From positions 1 to 27,152 of IMG/VR virus record IMGVR_UViG_3300031539_000259: a stretch of DNA of 27,152 nucleotides. One strand, written 5' to 3'. Each line of letters opens with the position of its first letter. The stretch's first letter is position 1. The notes beneath the pieces are model-generated. The model ran no database searches. It was given only the letters and a program-made list of their open reading frames with translations, and was not told the DNA's origin. A program made the position numbers and the translations under genes. Of this stretch, positions 16,772-24,560 are shown piece after piece. Source of the stretch: a virus.

Positions 16772-16800
16772 AAAGGGCCATGAAAAAGGCCCTTTTTCTT
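16772..16800 (+). terminator. intrinsic terminator
   Basis: AAAGGGCC (16772-16779) pairs with GGCCCTTT (16788-16795) around an 8-base loop, followed by TTCTT. It closes the transcript of the acidic protein gene and lies 11 bases before the next promoter-like motif. Confidence 0.85.
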
Positions 16801-16811
16801 TGGTTAAAAAA

Positions 16812-16821
16812 CTTATATTTA
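16812..16821 (+). promoter_or_regulatory. putative early/middle promoter core CTTATATTTA
   Basis: GGTTAAAAAACTTATATTTA lies between the terminator and ATG 16827, with only 5 bases between the end of the motif and the start codon. If the motif acts near -10, the message would be leaderless or nearly so. Confidence 0.5.
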
Positions 16822-16826
16822 TATGT

Positions 16827-17492
16827 ATGAAAAAAGAATTAGAAGAAAAGCTGTATAAAGAATTTCCGTTACTCTATGCGGAACATAAATTACCAATGTC
16901 CCATACATGTATGTGTTGGGGATTTGAACATAGTGATGGTTGGTATAATTTGATTTATAAATTGTCTTCTAAATTAGAACGCCTGATAAAGAAACAAATG
17001 GATGAAACTAAGATAGCTGATAAAGAATGTGTATGTGGATGTAAGCTAACTGATCATAATTATTCTATGAATAATACATGCACCACAGTACATAAAATAT
17101 CGTATTATCCTTTTAAGAATAATTGGTTCACAGTGCCTAAATCCAAACCATTAATGATATATAAGAGCATTTTACAAAAATTTAAATTATGGATTAATAT
17201 GTTATGTAAATTTATATCACCTGTAATCTATAAAAAGGTTAAATGCAGCTGTAAAGGATATGAAGAATATCACGCGACCGCATCACAAGTAAAAGAAAAA
17301 TTCGGTACGCTTCGTTTTTATGGTAATAATTTTACAGATGAGATGGATAAATTAGTTGATGCAGCCGAACGTAAATCAGCAAAAACATGTGAATATTGCG
17401 GTAAGCCCGGAAAGCAAAGAAATGGTGGTTGGGTACGTACTCTTTGTAATACATGTAATAAAACCCTTGATAAAGAAGAGGAGATTGAATGA
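16827..17492 (+). CDS. phage zinc-ribbon protein of unknown function (221 aa)
   Basis: This resembles a phage protein type that I recognise by pattern but not by function: an N-terminal CMCWGFEHSDGWYNLI block (28-43), a central ASQVKEKFGTLRFY block (152-165), and a C-terminal zinc ribbon CEYCGKPG with CNTC (Cys188, 191, 207 and 210). Extra cysteine clusters at 68-72 (CVCGC) and 140-142 (CSC) may bind further metal. The conserved-looking N-terminus supports ATG 16827 over any later start, although no ribosome binding site precedes it. Its last four bases overlap the start of the second clamp-like gene, so the two are coupled. It contains no membrane segment that I trust. Confidence 0.72.
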   Translation: MKKELEEKLYKEFPLLYAEHKLPMSHTCMCWGFEHSDGWYNLIYKLSSKLERLIKKQMDETKIADKECVCGCKLTDHNYSMNNTCTTVHKISYYPFKNNWFTVPKSKPLMIYKSILQKFKLWINMLCKFISPVIYKKVKCSCKGYEEYHATASQVKEKFGTLRFYGNNFTDEMDKLVDAAERKSAKTCEYCGKPGKQRNGGWVRTLCNTCNKTLDKEEEIE

Positions 17493-18733
17493 GTACAGAA
17501 TTAGAAGTAAAGAAACCTGCCATAATGGATATTAGTGCATATAGCAATATCCAACAAAAGTTAAATTTTTTAGCACAAGGGTTGAGGAATTTAAAAGATG
17601 CCGAAAAGCAATTAATTTATATTGAATGTTATACAAAACCCGCTGAAACAGATGAGGAAGAAGACATTAATATAATTCGTTTCAGTACAGATGTTTCTAT
17701 TTGGACAGAAATATCCCCTTTAAATAAACACACAACCCCAATACTGGAAAAATCAATTGCTGTTAATTTATATGACCTTTATAATGTTGTACAAAATTCT
17801 ATTTCAGATAGTACTGAATTTATTTCTTTTAAACTTGATGAGACAGATACTAGCAATCCTAATCTTGTGATATCCGGTTTTTATAATGAACTACGGGAAT
17901 ATGATGAACTGGAAGTGAGTTTAAAGATTCATGAGATGGAATTTCCACGAAGAGAATTTAAATCATCAAGGGATGCTGATTTGATTGCAATGTTTGAATT
18001 AGACCATTTATCATTATTTAATATTCTTCGTATGAACATTGAACATAAAACAGAAGGCGTTAATGTTGTTATAAATGATAAAAAGATATCATTCCAAACA
18101 GATTATAATGGACTAAAAACTTCATTGATTATTAAAAGCTACCGAGATCAGTTATTCTTCAAGGATTTTACTGTGTTCATACCATTCTATTTTTTGAATT
18201 TAATGGCGGGTACGGGAGATATAGAAAATGTCAAATTTCATGTATTCAATGATTCAGTGATAGTAGAGGCGGGTGGATATAATTTTATATATAAAATAGA
18301 AAAAGAAGTCGAGGGATTTAAAATATCAGATGATGAACTTGAAGATTTTTGTGTAGTTGACCCTAAGAATGCCGAAGCTGTTATGACGTTGGTAAACAGG
18401 GTTAATAAACCTGCTCCTATTTCGGTTGCGAGTATATCTAAATTAGAAGATCAGATGGCAGAAATAAAAACTGGATTAGATGGTAGATATAAAATATCTG
18501 TTTTATTAGAATGCATAATGCAAGCAGAAACACCAATTACAATTGATACCGATATATTTCAATGGATGGTTACTAATACACAAGTAGATGGTATTAAAAT
18601 ACAGCGGTATGCTCATACTAATAACATATATATTTCATACGAGAACGAGCTATTTATAAAAAAGATCCAATATATACATGATATTTTCACAGATTATAGA
18701 ATGGTAGAAACTACTAAAAAGTTGGAGGCGTAA
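17489..18733 (+). CDS. second, DnaN/beta-like sliding-clamp candidate
   Basis: The 414 residues repeat a clamp-like order. Residues 89-104 (SIAVNLYDLYNVVQNS) and 142-153 (EVSLKIHEMEFP) mirror the end of beta-clamp domain 1. Residues 168-272 mirror a whole domain: MFELDHLSLFNIL, VNVVINDKKISFQTDY, DFTVFIPFYFLNLM, ENVKFHVFNDSVIVEAGGYNFIYKI. Residues about 330-400 look like a degenerate third domain (PITIDTDIFQWMV, VDGIKIQRY, NIYISYEN). Bacterial DnaN has three domains in about 366 residues. This differs from the gp45-like gene at 14119 in length and domain count. ATG 17489 overlaps the previous stop (ATGA) and follows a good GAGGAG site. The early-type motif at 16812 would drive it. The fold call rests on pattern only. 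Confidence 0.45.
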   Translation: MSTELEVKKPAIMDISAYSNIQQKLNFLAQGLRNLKDAEKQLIYIECYTKPAETDEEEDINIIRFSTDVSIWTEISPLNKHTTPILEKSIAVNLYDLYNVVQNSISDSTEFISFKLDETDTSNPNLVISGFYNELREYDELEVSLKIHEMEFPRREFKSSRDADLIAMFELDHLSLFNILRMNIEHKTEGVNVVINDKKISFQTDYNGLKTSLIIKSYRDQLFFKDFTVFIPFYFLNLMAGTGDIENVKFHVFNDSVIVEAGGYNFIYKIEKEVEGFKISDDELEDFCVVDPKNAEAVMTLVNRVNKPAPISVASISKLEDQMAEIKTGLDGRYKISVLLECIMQAETPITIDTDIFQWMVTNTQVDGIKIQRYAHTNNIYISYENELFIKKIQYIHDIFTDYRMVETTKKLEA

Positions 18734-18957
18734 TGGAAAAGGGAACTAAATTAATTTATGCGTCATTAGGATTCGAAGCAGATGGAACGCCAACCCATGA
18801 TTCGTATAGTCAAGAATTAAAGTTTGATCAATTCATTGATGATAAAATAATGGGAATAACAAAAGAAGGATTTATTAGAATAATTGATCCCGAAAAATGT
18901 AAAATATTAGATACGGATATGTATTTTACCGAACACGATAATCCCCTTTTAGGTTAA
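18733..18957 (+). CDS. hypothetical protein (74 aa)
   Basis: This is a small unknown protein whose ATG shares a base with the preceding stop (TAATG) and follows a strong TTGGAGG site, so it is a real, coupled gene at the end of the zinc-ribbon/second-clamp operon. It has 74 residues, mixed charge and no cysteine cluster or membrane helix. Its stop overlaps the stop of the minus-strand gene (TTAA shared), leaving no terminator between the two convergent units. Position suggests a replication accessory, but nothing in the sequence proves it. Confidence 0.65.
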   Translation: MEKGTKLIYASLGFEADGTPTHDSYSQELKFDQFIDDKIMGITKEGFIRIIDPEKCKILDTDMYFTEHDNPLLG

Positions 18958-19523
18958 TCTTCATTAACCTTATCAGCAGCACTATCTTCATCTTCATCTT
19001 CAGACTCATCTGATGGAGTTTCTTCGTCCCCGAACATATTTTCTACACTATCTTCTTCGTCGGTAGGTTCTTCATCAGTAGTTTCTCCCATGTCACCCAT
19101 GATGTCGTCTAATTCTGCATCTCCCATGTCACCCATGATGTCGTCTACTTCTGCATCTCCCATGATGTCTCCTAATCCGTCATCTTGCGGAGTTTCTTCA
19201 GAAATTTCTTCAGGAGTTCCTCCCATTTCATCAGCAAATTCATCTTCGGCTAATTCAATATCTTCTGACTTTTCTGTTTTATCTGGTGTCATTCCCGGAA
19301 GATCAGCTATTTTTTCATCAAATTTGTTTTTTACTAATTCAGCCATTTCACCATCAGACATATACATATATTTTTCAGGATTAAATTTTCTGTCATGATC
19401 TACTTCAGCAGCAGCTGACCTATATAACCCTTTAACTTTAGCTTCATTCCGTTCATTTACGGGAAGTCTTTCATTTGCGTCTCTTATTAACCGGGTTTCT
19501 TCTACAATAGCTTTTATTTTCAT
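18954..19523 (-). CDS. acidic repeat protein, late-type, minus strand (189 aa)
   Basis: ATG at 19523 has GGAAA upstream; the frame is also open to TTG 19535, which is less likely. The first 75 residues are basic to neutral and helical (MKIKAIVEETRLIRDANERLP). The rest is almost entirely Asp, Glu, Gly, Met and Ser, with a tandem DDIMGDMGDAE-type repeat encoded by two 36-bp units and a partial third. A small folded head with a long acidic tail recalls prohead core or other packing proteins, but the family is unknown. A TATAAACTT motif lies 25 bases upstream on this strand. It is convergent with the second-clamp operon and divergent from the gene at 19633. Confidence 0.65.
   Translation of the reverse strand: MKIKAIVEETRLIRDANERLPVNERNEAKVKGLYRSAAAEVDHDRKFNPEKYMYMSDGEMAELVKNKFDEKIADLPGMTPDKTEKSEDIELAEDEFADEMGGTPEEISEETPQDDGLGDIMGDAEVDDIMGDMGDAELDDIMGDMGETTDEEPTDEEDSVENMFGDEETPSDESEDEDEDSAADKVNED
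19085..19156. repeat. tandem 36-bp repeat within the minus-strand acidic gene
   Basis: Two 36-bp units (19085-19120 and 19121-19156) differ at one base and are followed by a truncated third copy. They encode repeated DIMGDMGDAE blocks on the minus strand. The length is a multiple of three, so copy number can change without breaking the frame. Confidence 0.85.
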
Positions 19524-19548
19524 GGTATTTTCCAAATGTTGTTATTAA

Positions 19549-19557
19549 AAGTTTATA
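19549..19557 (-). promoter_or_regulatory. putative late-type promoter core (minus strand) TATAAACTT
   Basis: Read on the minus strand this is TTATATAAACTTTTAATAAC, with the core 25 bases before ATG 19523. It diverges from the plus-strand copy at 19572, 14 bases away. Confidence 0.5.
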
Positions 19558-19571
19558 TAAATTTGTTATTG

Positions 19572-19580
19572 TATAAACTA
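19572..19580 (+). promoter_or_regulatory. putative late-type promoter core TATAAACTA
   Basis: TTGTATAAACTAAATATAG contains the core, 52 bases before ATG 19633. With the minus-strand copy at 19549 it forms a compact bidirectional promoter region of about 30 bases. Confidence 0.6.
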
Positions 19581-19632
19581 AATATAGAAATAAAAACTTA
19601 GTTAATATTTTTATTTAACGAGGAAGAAAATT

Positions 19633-20376
19633 ATGTACGATTTATTTAGTATGGAAAAACTGCTTGAGGGCGCAAAAATAGCAGAAAAAATAGCTGATGG
19701 CGTTGTAGACGAACAGGCATATAATGTATTAACGCAATGTGTTAATGAAGAAGTATTAATAGAGAGCAGAGAAGAAGTAGAAAGTATTTTGGAAAATGCT
19801 GGTAAGATTAGCGGAGAATTGGATCTTGACCAATTGGCTAAAGAGGTCAAAGAAGCATTGCCAGAAGCAGCTGCACCTAAAGCTGCACCTAAAGCTGCAC
19901 CTAAAGCTGCACTTAAAGCTGTACCTAAAGCTAAAAAAGAATGTGTTAAAGAGGAATGTGCAGAAGCATGTAAAGATAAATGCGAATGTAAAGGTAAATG
20001 CGAATGCAAAGGTAAAACCGAAGCAGCAGCAAATCCCGGAAAACCAGCGGCTGGTATGGACTCTATAGACAAGTTCCTTACTGCGGCTCCTGTTAAGCAG
20101 AAAGATTTTGTAGATGCAAATACGAATTCTGAGCATACACCTTCTGGGTCAGCTGATAAAGCAGAAGTTGACAAAAATGCTGAATCTACTCAAAAAGAAA
20201 TGGTCAAAGAAGCAAATGCTAAGAAGAAATTCGAAGAAGTTGCTAAAAAACAGAATAAAGTTAATTTGACCGAAAGCATCAATAAATTTAAAGGATTCGT
20301 AGAAAGCATCAAAACCGACGAAAACGCTAAGTTTGTAGATGCCGTCATTAACGGATTTGATATAATCTGGAAATGA
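19633..20376 (+). CDS. low-complexity protein with Ala-Pro-Lys repeats and Cys cluster (247 aa)
   Basis: This is an unknown protein with three parts. Residues 1-78 are helical and acidic. Residues 79-100 are a repeat of A-A-P-K units encoded by 12-bp repeats. Residues 104-125 hold seven cysteines (104, 109, 113, 117, 119, 123 and 125) in a Lys-rich CKDKCECKGKCECKG pattern that could bind metal. The last 100 residues are charged and helical, ending in a more hydrophobic INKFKGFVESI and FVDAVINGFDIIWK. GAGGAAG precedes ATG 19633. A late-type promoter suggests a structural or assembly role; the Cys cluster resembles a metallothionein only in composition. Confidence 0.65.
   Translation: MYDLFSMEKLLEGAKIAEKIADGVVDEQAYNVLTQCVNEEVLIESREEVESILENAGKISGELDLDQLAKEVKEALPEAAAPKAAPKAAPKAALKAVPKAKKECVKEECAEACKDKCECKGKCECKGKTEAAANPGKPAAGMDSIDKFLTAAPVKQKDFVDANTNSEHTPSGSADKAEVDKNAESTQKEMVKEANAKKKFEEVAKKQNKVNLTESINKFKGFVESIKTDENAKFVDAVINGFDIIWK
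19870..19929 (+). repeat. five tandem 12-bp repeats (GCTGCACCTAAA)
   Basis: Three perfect copies (19870-19905) are followed by two single-base variants. Each unit encodes Ala-Ala/Val-Pro/Leu-Lys. It is an in-frame minisatellite that could vary in length between related phages. Confidence 0.85.
19978..20013 (+). repeat. two 18-bp repeats encoding KCECKG
   Basis: AAATGCGAATGTAAAGGT at 19978-19995 is repeated with one change at 19996-20013. The duplication doubled the CxC motif of the cysteine cluster. Confidence 0.85.
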
Positions 20377-20409
20377 TCATTTCATAATAACAGATTCTCA
20401 ATATATTAA

Positions 20410-20440
20410 GGGACATTTTTTAATAAAATGTTCCTTTTTT
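20410..20440 (+). terminator. intrinsic terminator before the polymerase gene
   Basis: GGGACATTTT (20410-20419) pairs with AAAATGTTCC (20425-20434), with one G-T pair, around a 5-base loop and is followed by six T. It ends the transcript of the gene at 19633 and lies 13 bases before the next promoter-like motif. Confidence 0.8.
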
Positions 20441-20453
20441 ATGTCTAAAAATT

Positions 20454-20463
20454 CTTATATTTA
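20454..20463 (+). promoter_or_regulatory. putative early/middle promoter core CTTATATTTA (polymerase)
   Basis: TAAAAATTCTTATATTTA lies immediately after the terminator, and only 14 bases separate it from the polymerase ATG. Those bases contain ACAGGAGA, so the leader would be little more than the ribosome binding site. Confidence 0.6.
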
Positions 20464-20477
20464 GGACAGGAGACTCT

Positions 20478-23369
20478 ATGCCCGATAATTCCCCCGAAAA
20501 TCGCCCAATGTATACTGCTATTCACCATGATAGGTTTAATGACCTGATATTTATATGGTATGCAGATGGCACAAAAAACGGGTTTAGGGTTAAACACCGT
20601 TCATACACTCCTGTCCAAGGACAAAATGATGCAAAACCTTCTGGAATGGTAGATATATTTGGTAGGGAACTATATGAAATCATAGTTACGGGTAAAGAAG
20701 AAATGGACATTCGACAATATAATATGGGTGCACATAATGATATTGCCGAATGTGATATAGATTTTAGAACCAGATGGTTAGAAGAACATTACAAAAAAAT
20801 GGATGATATACCAGTAAACGTATCCGATTTCAATATATGCTTTCTTGATATAGAGGTCTCGGCTACCGATAGGTTCCCCCATGCGGATCAGGCAGATTAT
20901 CCCGTAAACTGCGTTACCATACATTTTACTAAAACAGGGAAATATTATGCATTCGGCCTGAACAGAGAAATTAAACCAGAACTGACAGAAAAATTATCTC
21001 AATCCAATTGTGAATATATAAATTGTCCAACAGAACGAGGTTTATTAACTGAACTATTTACCAAAATCGGAGAAGGTGGGGCTGATTTCTTATCTGCATG
21101 GAACGGGCATTACTATGATTTCCCTTATTTAGTTAATAGAGCAGCAAAATTAAATGTTGACATTAAGTTAATGAGCAGACTCCCTCAACAATATAAAACT
21201 GCATATGTAAGTAAACGCGACAATAATTTAGTTCTGGGCGGAACTGCAATGGTGGACTTTCTTCTGTTATACAGAAAGTTTACCATTAAAGAACAAGATG
21301 ATTTTAAACTGGATACCATAGGTAAACTTGAAACGGGTGAACATAAAGCACCTTTACCCGATAAATATAAATCATGGGTTAATTATTGGGATGATTGGGT
21401 ATGGTATAACTTTAAAGATGTAGAACTGATGGTAAACATCGAAAAAGCATGTAAGATGTTTGATACTACTATACATGCATGTGCTGAGGCTAGAGTTCCT
21501 TTTGAGAGTATATTTGAAACCAAGAAAATGGAAGTAGGATTTATTCTGAACTATTTACATCGCGAAGGAATTGCGATGCCCCCATTAAGAGATAGACCAA
21601 GGCAGTCTTTCGCTGGGGCTTATGTGTATGCTAAGGTCGGATACTACACTTATTTAGTATCATATGATTATGGTTCTATGTATCCTTCATTTATCATGGG
21701 AGCAAATACTTCTCCTGAAACTAAAGTTATTTTGAAGAATGGTGAATATTTTGATGCAAATATGAACCGGGTGACTGACGTAGACCCTTCAACTCTTGTG
21801 AGAAGTCCTTTAAAAGTCTTTAAAACTAATGGAGATGGTAGTGAAGAAATAGATTATGAGGTATTTTATCGAAGCGACAAAGTAGGTATCATACCACGAG
21901 TTACTGAGAAGATATTCATTGGTCGTAAAGGACATAAAAAAACACAACAGCAGTTTGAGCGCGAAGGGGATTACGCACAGGCATCTGTATATGAAATGAA
22001 GCAAAAGACCTATAAAATTTTTGGTAACGGTCTTTATGGTCTATTAGGCAATCCTTATTTCCAATTCTATGATCTAGATAACTCAGGTACTATTACAGCA
22101 TTTGGCGTTGAACTAATTACTTATACGATTAAACATCTTTGTCGATATTTGGAAGGGGAATTTAAGGTAGATCCAAGGTTTATAGATGCATTCGGCGCAC
22201 CCCCTAACATAGACGAATCTCTCGAAGGAAGTTTTGAAGAAGTAAATGAAGATACAGGCAAAGTAGATATCCATTATAATAGACTGTCTCATGGTGATAC
22301 TGATTCTTTCTTTGTTAAATATCAAGACATATACTTACCATTCATTGATAAAGTAGATAAAGAAGTTGAAGTCACCGTAGTTAAAGGGAATAAGATTATA
22401 TATAAAACGTCTTATCAATTAGATACAGAAGAGAAAGCTTCCAAAAAAGATTTTAATAATAAATGCATAGAATATTGTGAATCGTGGACTAAAATTGATA
22501 ACGAACACAAAGCTAAAGCGTTTAAAGATGGAATGTATATAGAAGGCGAATATAGGGTTTTCTATAACAGACACTGCCTAACTGATTTATGTAGGGTATT
22601 AGATGCTGTATTAATGGAAGATGTTCTTTCTGGTATAATGCAGAAATTCGCTGATAAATGGAATTTTATGAAGAATACATTAACTCTTAAAAGGGAAAAA
22701 TGTATAACTCAGGCTATTGTCACAGCTAAGAAAAAATACATATGTAACGTAGAAAGTAACGAGGATATTAAAATTTATGACCCAGATAAACGGTTTAAAG
22801 TCACTGGATTAGAAATTGTTAGAAGTTCTACTACCCCATTTTCTCGTAAGTTTGTTTTGAATTGCGTTAAAGAACTTCTTAATACAATGGATAAGTCGCA
22901 TATACGCGATGAATATATTAAGATAAAAACTGATTTCTTTGCCATGGCAGAGGAAGGTAAAATATATGACTTGGCTATTCCATCTGGTATTAAAACAGAT
23001 CCACCTGATTATGATGATATGTTAAAGATGACCGAGGAAGATAGGAAAAAAATAGATTGGCGAGTACGTGCGGGGGCGGCGTGGAATTTTTTAATCAGAA
23101 ATGATGAAATATTAAAAGATGAAATGTACGAACCTATATATGGCGGAGCAAAAGCAAAGTTCCTAAAGCTGGCACATAATGAGTTTGGAATTAACTCACT
23201 TGCCTTTATCGGAGACGAATGCCCTCAGAGGATAGTAGACAGATTTAATGTAGACTGGAATGCTCAATGGGAAACTGGATTTGCAAATGTAATGAATAGA
23301 CTTTTCGATGCGGTAGGATGGGGCGAAGTTGAATACGATGAACGCGATTCTATGATGGAATTGCTTTGA
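20478..23369 (+). CDS. 43: family B replicative DNA polymerase (gp43-like)
   Basis: This is the leading- and lagging-strand polymerase with proofreading. Exo I is FLDIEVS (Asp124, Glu126), Exo II is WNGHYYDFPYL and Exo III is YNFKDVELM. Polymerase motif A is SYDYGSMYPS (Asp397). Motif B is KIFGNGLYG (Lys513, Asn517, Tyr520), with Gly where most family members have Ser. Motif C is HGDTDS (605-610, Asp607 and Asp609). All catalytic acidic residues are present, so the enzyme should be active in synthesis and exonuclease. It has 963 residues against 898 in T4. The C-terminus ends in SMMELL, where T4 gp43 carries its clamp-binding peptide. ACAGGAGA precedes ATG 20478. Confidence 0.97.
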   Translation: MPDNSPENRPMYTAIHHDRFNDLIFIWYADGTKNGFRVKHRSYTPVQGQNDAKPSGMVDIFGRELYEIIVTGKEEMDIRQYNMGAHNDIAECDIDFRTRWLEEHYKKMDDIPVNVSDFNICFLDIEVSATDRFPHADQADYPVNCVTIHFTKTGKYYAFGLNREIKPELTEKLSQSNCEYINCPTERGLLTELFTKIGEGGADFLSAWNGHYYDFPYLVNRAAKLNVDIKLMSRLPQQYKTAYVSKRDNNLVLGGTAMVDFLLLYRKFTIKEQDDFKLDTIGKLETGEHKAPLPDKYKSWVNYWDDWVWYNFKDVELMVNIEKACKMFDTTIHACAEARVPFESIFETKKMEVGFILNYLHREGIAMPPLRDRPRQSFAGAYVYAKVGYYTYLVSYDYGSMYPSFIMGANTSPETKVILKNGEYFDANMNRVTDVDPSTLVRSPLKVFKTNGDGSEEIDYEVFYRSDKVGIIPRVTEKIFIGRKGHKKTQQQFEREGDYAQASVYEMKQKTYKIFGNGLYGLLGNPYFQFYDLDNSGTITAFGVELITYTIKHLCRYLEGEFKVDPRFIDAFGAPPNIDESLEGSFEEVNEDTGKVDIHYNRLSHGDTDSFFVKYQDIYLPFIDKVDKEVEVTVVKGNKIIYKTSYQLDTEEKASKKDFNNKCIEYCESWTKIDNEHKAKAFKDGMYIEGEYRVFYNRHCLTDLCRVLDAVLMEDVLSGIMQKFADKWNFMKNTLTLKREKCITQAIVTAKKKYICNVESNEDIKIYDPDKRFKVTGLEIVRSSTTPFSRKFVLNCVKELLNTMDKSHIRDEYIKIKTDFFAMAEEGKIYDLAIPSGIKTDPPDYDDMLKMTEEDRKKIDWRVRAGAAWNFLIRNDEILKDEMYEPIYGGAKAKFLKLAHNEFGINSLAFIGDECPQRIVDRFNVDWNAQWETGFANVMNRLFDAVGWGEVEYDERDSMMELL

Positions 23370-23373
23370 ATAA

Positions 23374-23383
23374 CTTATATTTA
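23374..23383 (+). promoter_or_regulatory. putative early/middle promoter core CTTATATTTA
   Basis: GAATAACTTATATTTA begins 5 bases after the polymerase stop and lies 37 bases before ATG 23421. A strong AAAGGAG site sits between. Confidence 0.5.
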
Positions 23384-23420
23384 AATAGGAATAGATTATC
23401 TTCTAAAGGAGTAAAATACA

Positions 23421-24116
23421 ATGACACCAGATGAACGTAAAAATAAATGCAAGACAAGAAACGTGGTATTATTTGATGGAGAAAAATTTTATAGATTCAC
23501 CGTTAAAAACGGAGAATTTTCTAAAATAATAACTGACATCATAACCAATATATTAACCATGGATTTTTCAAATGATACAATTAAAAATTTTACGGTAATA
23601 GTGGATGGTTATAAGCCATATAACTTACCATTTGATAAAGAAAAATTATTGAAAATAAAAGAAGATTGGAAAAATACTAAGATACCAATAAATCAGACTG
23701 TAGAAGAAAAAGATGTATCGGTATGTACAACTAATGGCCTGCACGTATACGATCAAAAGGTAATCAAAAAAATTAAAATTTTAACTGATATAATGGATTC
23801 AGATAAACCGTTTGATAATGTGTTGAGTGTATCTTATTTAATATTTGATGTTGACGGAGAAGAGTTTAAGGTACCAACAGAAAAAGTTAAAATAGAACGC
23901 TTATGGCTAGGGTTAATGCTGGGAAATGATGCTGGGTTTTTTGACCTAGACGATTTAAACAATGGTGATATATTGATTGAGAAGATAAAAACCATCGAAT
24001 ATAATTATGAAGAAAAACCATTTAAGGAAAAATCCCAAAGAATCCGAAATTCTATTGACCTTTGTAATGCAATTGTAGCGGAAGATAATAGTGAATTAGA
24101 TAGAAAAACTGCCTAA
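23421..24116 (+). CDS. hypothetical protein after polymerase (231 aa)
   Basis: This is an unknown protein of 231 residues, with a good AAAGGAG site before ATG 23421 and its own early-type motif. It is mixed alpha/beta (FTVIVDGYKPYNL; VSYLIFDVDGEEFKVPTEKV), soluble, with only two cysteines and no recognisable catalytic motif. The location between polymerase and clamp loader suggests DNA metabolism by association only. It ends 5 bases from the convergent minus-strand gene at 24122, with no terminator seen between them. Confidence 0.7.
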   Translation: MTPDERKNKCKTRNVVLFDGEKFYRFTVKNGEFSKIITDIITNILTMDFSNDTIKNFTVIVDGYKPYNLPFDKEKLLKIKEDWKNTKIPINQTVEEKDVSVCTTNGLHVYDQKVIKKIKILTDIMDSDKPFDNVLSVSYLIFDVDGEEFKVPTEKVKIERLWLGLMLGNDAGFFDLDDLNNGDILIEKIKTIEYNYEEKPFKEKSQRIRNSIDLCNAIVAEDNSELDRKTA

Positions 24117-24121
24117 CGTAA

Positions 24122-24532
24122 CTACTTTAACGGGCCACCTAGATTATAGCCACCGCTATCTCCAGCCCATTCACCAGAGCTAATATTAGCATTATCGTTA
24201 CGACCTTGCCCCGATTTGAGAGGGTCTAATGTAATAGCCCCTTTTCCAGCGATAGGGTAATATTTAACACCATTACCAAAAGACTGTGCTTTTATTACTT
24301 GTTTAAGCTTATTATTTGGTAAAGTTTGTTTAAAATAGTCAGCTTTATCATTAGGGTTAAAAGATATAGCGTTTGCAGGCGGGCCAGTTGTACCAACCGT
24401 TTGAGGTGGTTTATTAGCATCATCGGAACTTGGGGCTTCAAATATCAATTTAAAGGCAGTTTCTATGGTCTCTAATAAATTAGAGTTATTCCCAGTTTTT
24501 AACTGTTTGAGATATTTAACAAATTTATTCAT
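24122..24532 (-). CDS. hypothetical late-type protein, minus strand (136 aa)
   Basis: This is an unknown protein with a basic, amphipathic N-terminus (MNKFVKYLKQLKTGNNS) and a Pro/Asn/Gly-rich remainder ending in GEWAGDSGGYNLGGPLK. The N-terminus is not a convincing signal peptide. A TATAAACTG motif on this strand ends 13 bases before the ATG at 24532, leaving a very short leader without a clear Shine-Dalgarno sequence. The small size, lack of an enzyme motif and late-type promoter suggest a virion or internal head protein; this is inference. Confidence 0.6.
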   Translation of the reverse strand: MNKFVKYLKQLKTGNNSNLLETIETAFKLIFEAPSSDDANKPPQTVGTTGPPANAISFNPNDKADYFKQTLPNNKLKQVIKAQSFGNGVKYYPIAGKGAITLDPLKSGQGRNDNANISSGEWAGDSGGYNLGGPLK

Positions 24533-24545
24533 GATAATCTAAATA

Positions 24546-24554
24546 CAGTTTATA
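24546..24554 (-). promoter_or_regulatory. putative late-type promoter core (minus strand) TATAAACTG
   Basis: Read on the minus strand this is TTTTTATAAACTGTATTTAG. It lies 6 bases from the plus-strand CTTATATTTA motif at 24561, so the two classes of motif stand back to back. Confidence 0.5.
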
Positions 24555-24560
24555 AAAATT

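Noticed and set aside
19085-19929. Short tandem repeats considered as a CRISPR array or replication origin iterons
   Set aside because: Units are directly adjacent without spacers, are multiples of three and lie in reading frames; they are protein-coding repeats.
19611-20174. Minus-strand frame of 187 codons with repeats
   Set aside because: Antisense to the Ala-Pro-Lys and Cys repeat gene; the repeats explain the absence of stops in several frames.
22014-22040. Gly instead of Ser in polymerase motif B, considered as a sign of an inactive enzyme
   Set aside because: The essential Lys, Asn, Tyr and Gly are present, and all catalytic acids in motifs A and C and the exonuclease motifs are intact.
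23360-23369. TTGCTTTGA resembling a T4 MotA box upstream of the motif at 23374
   Set aside because: These are the last codons of the polymerase gene, and no other copy of the early-type motif has a similar box.
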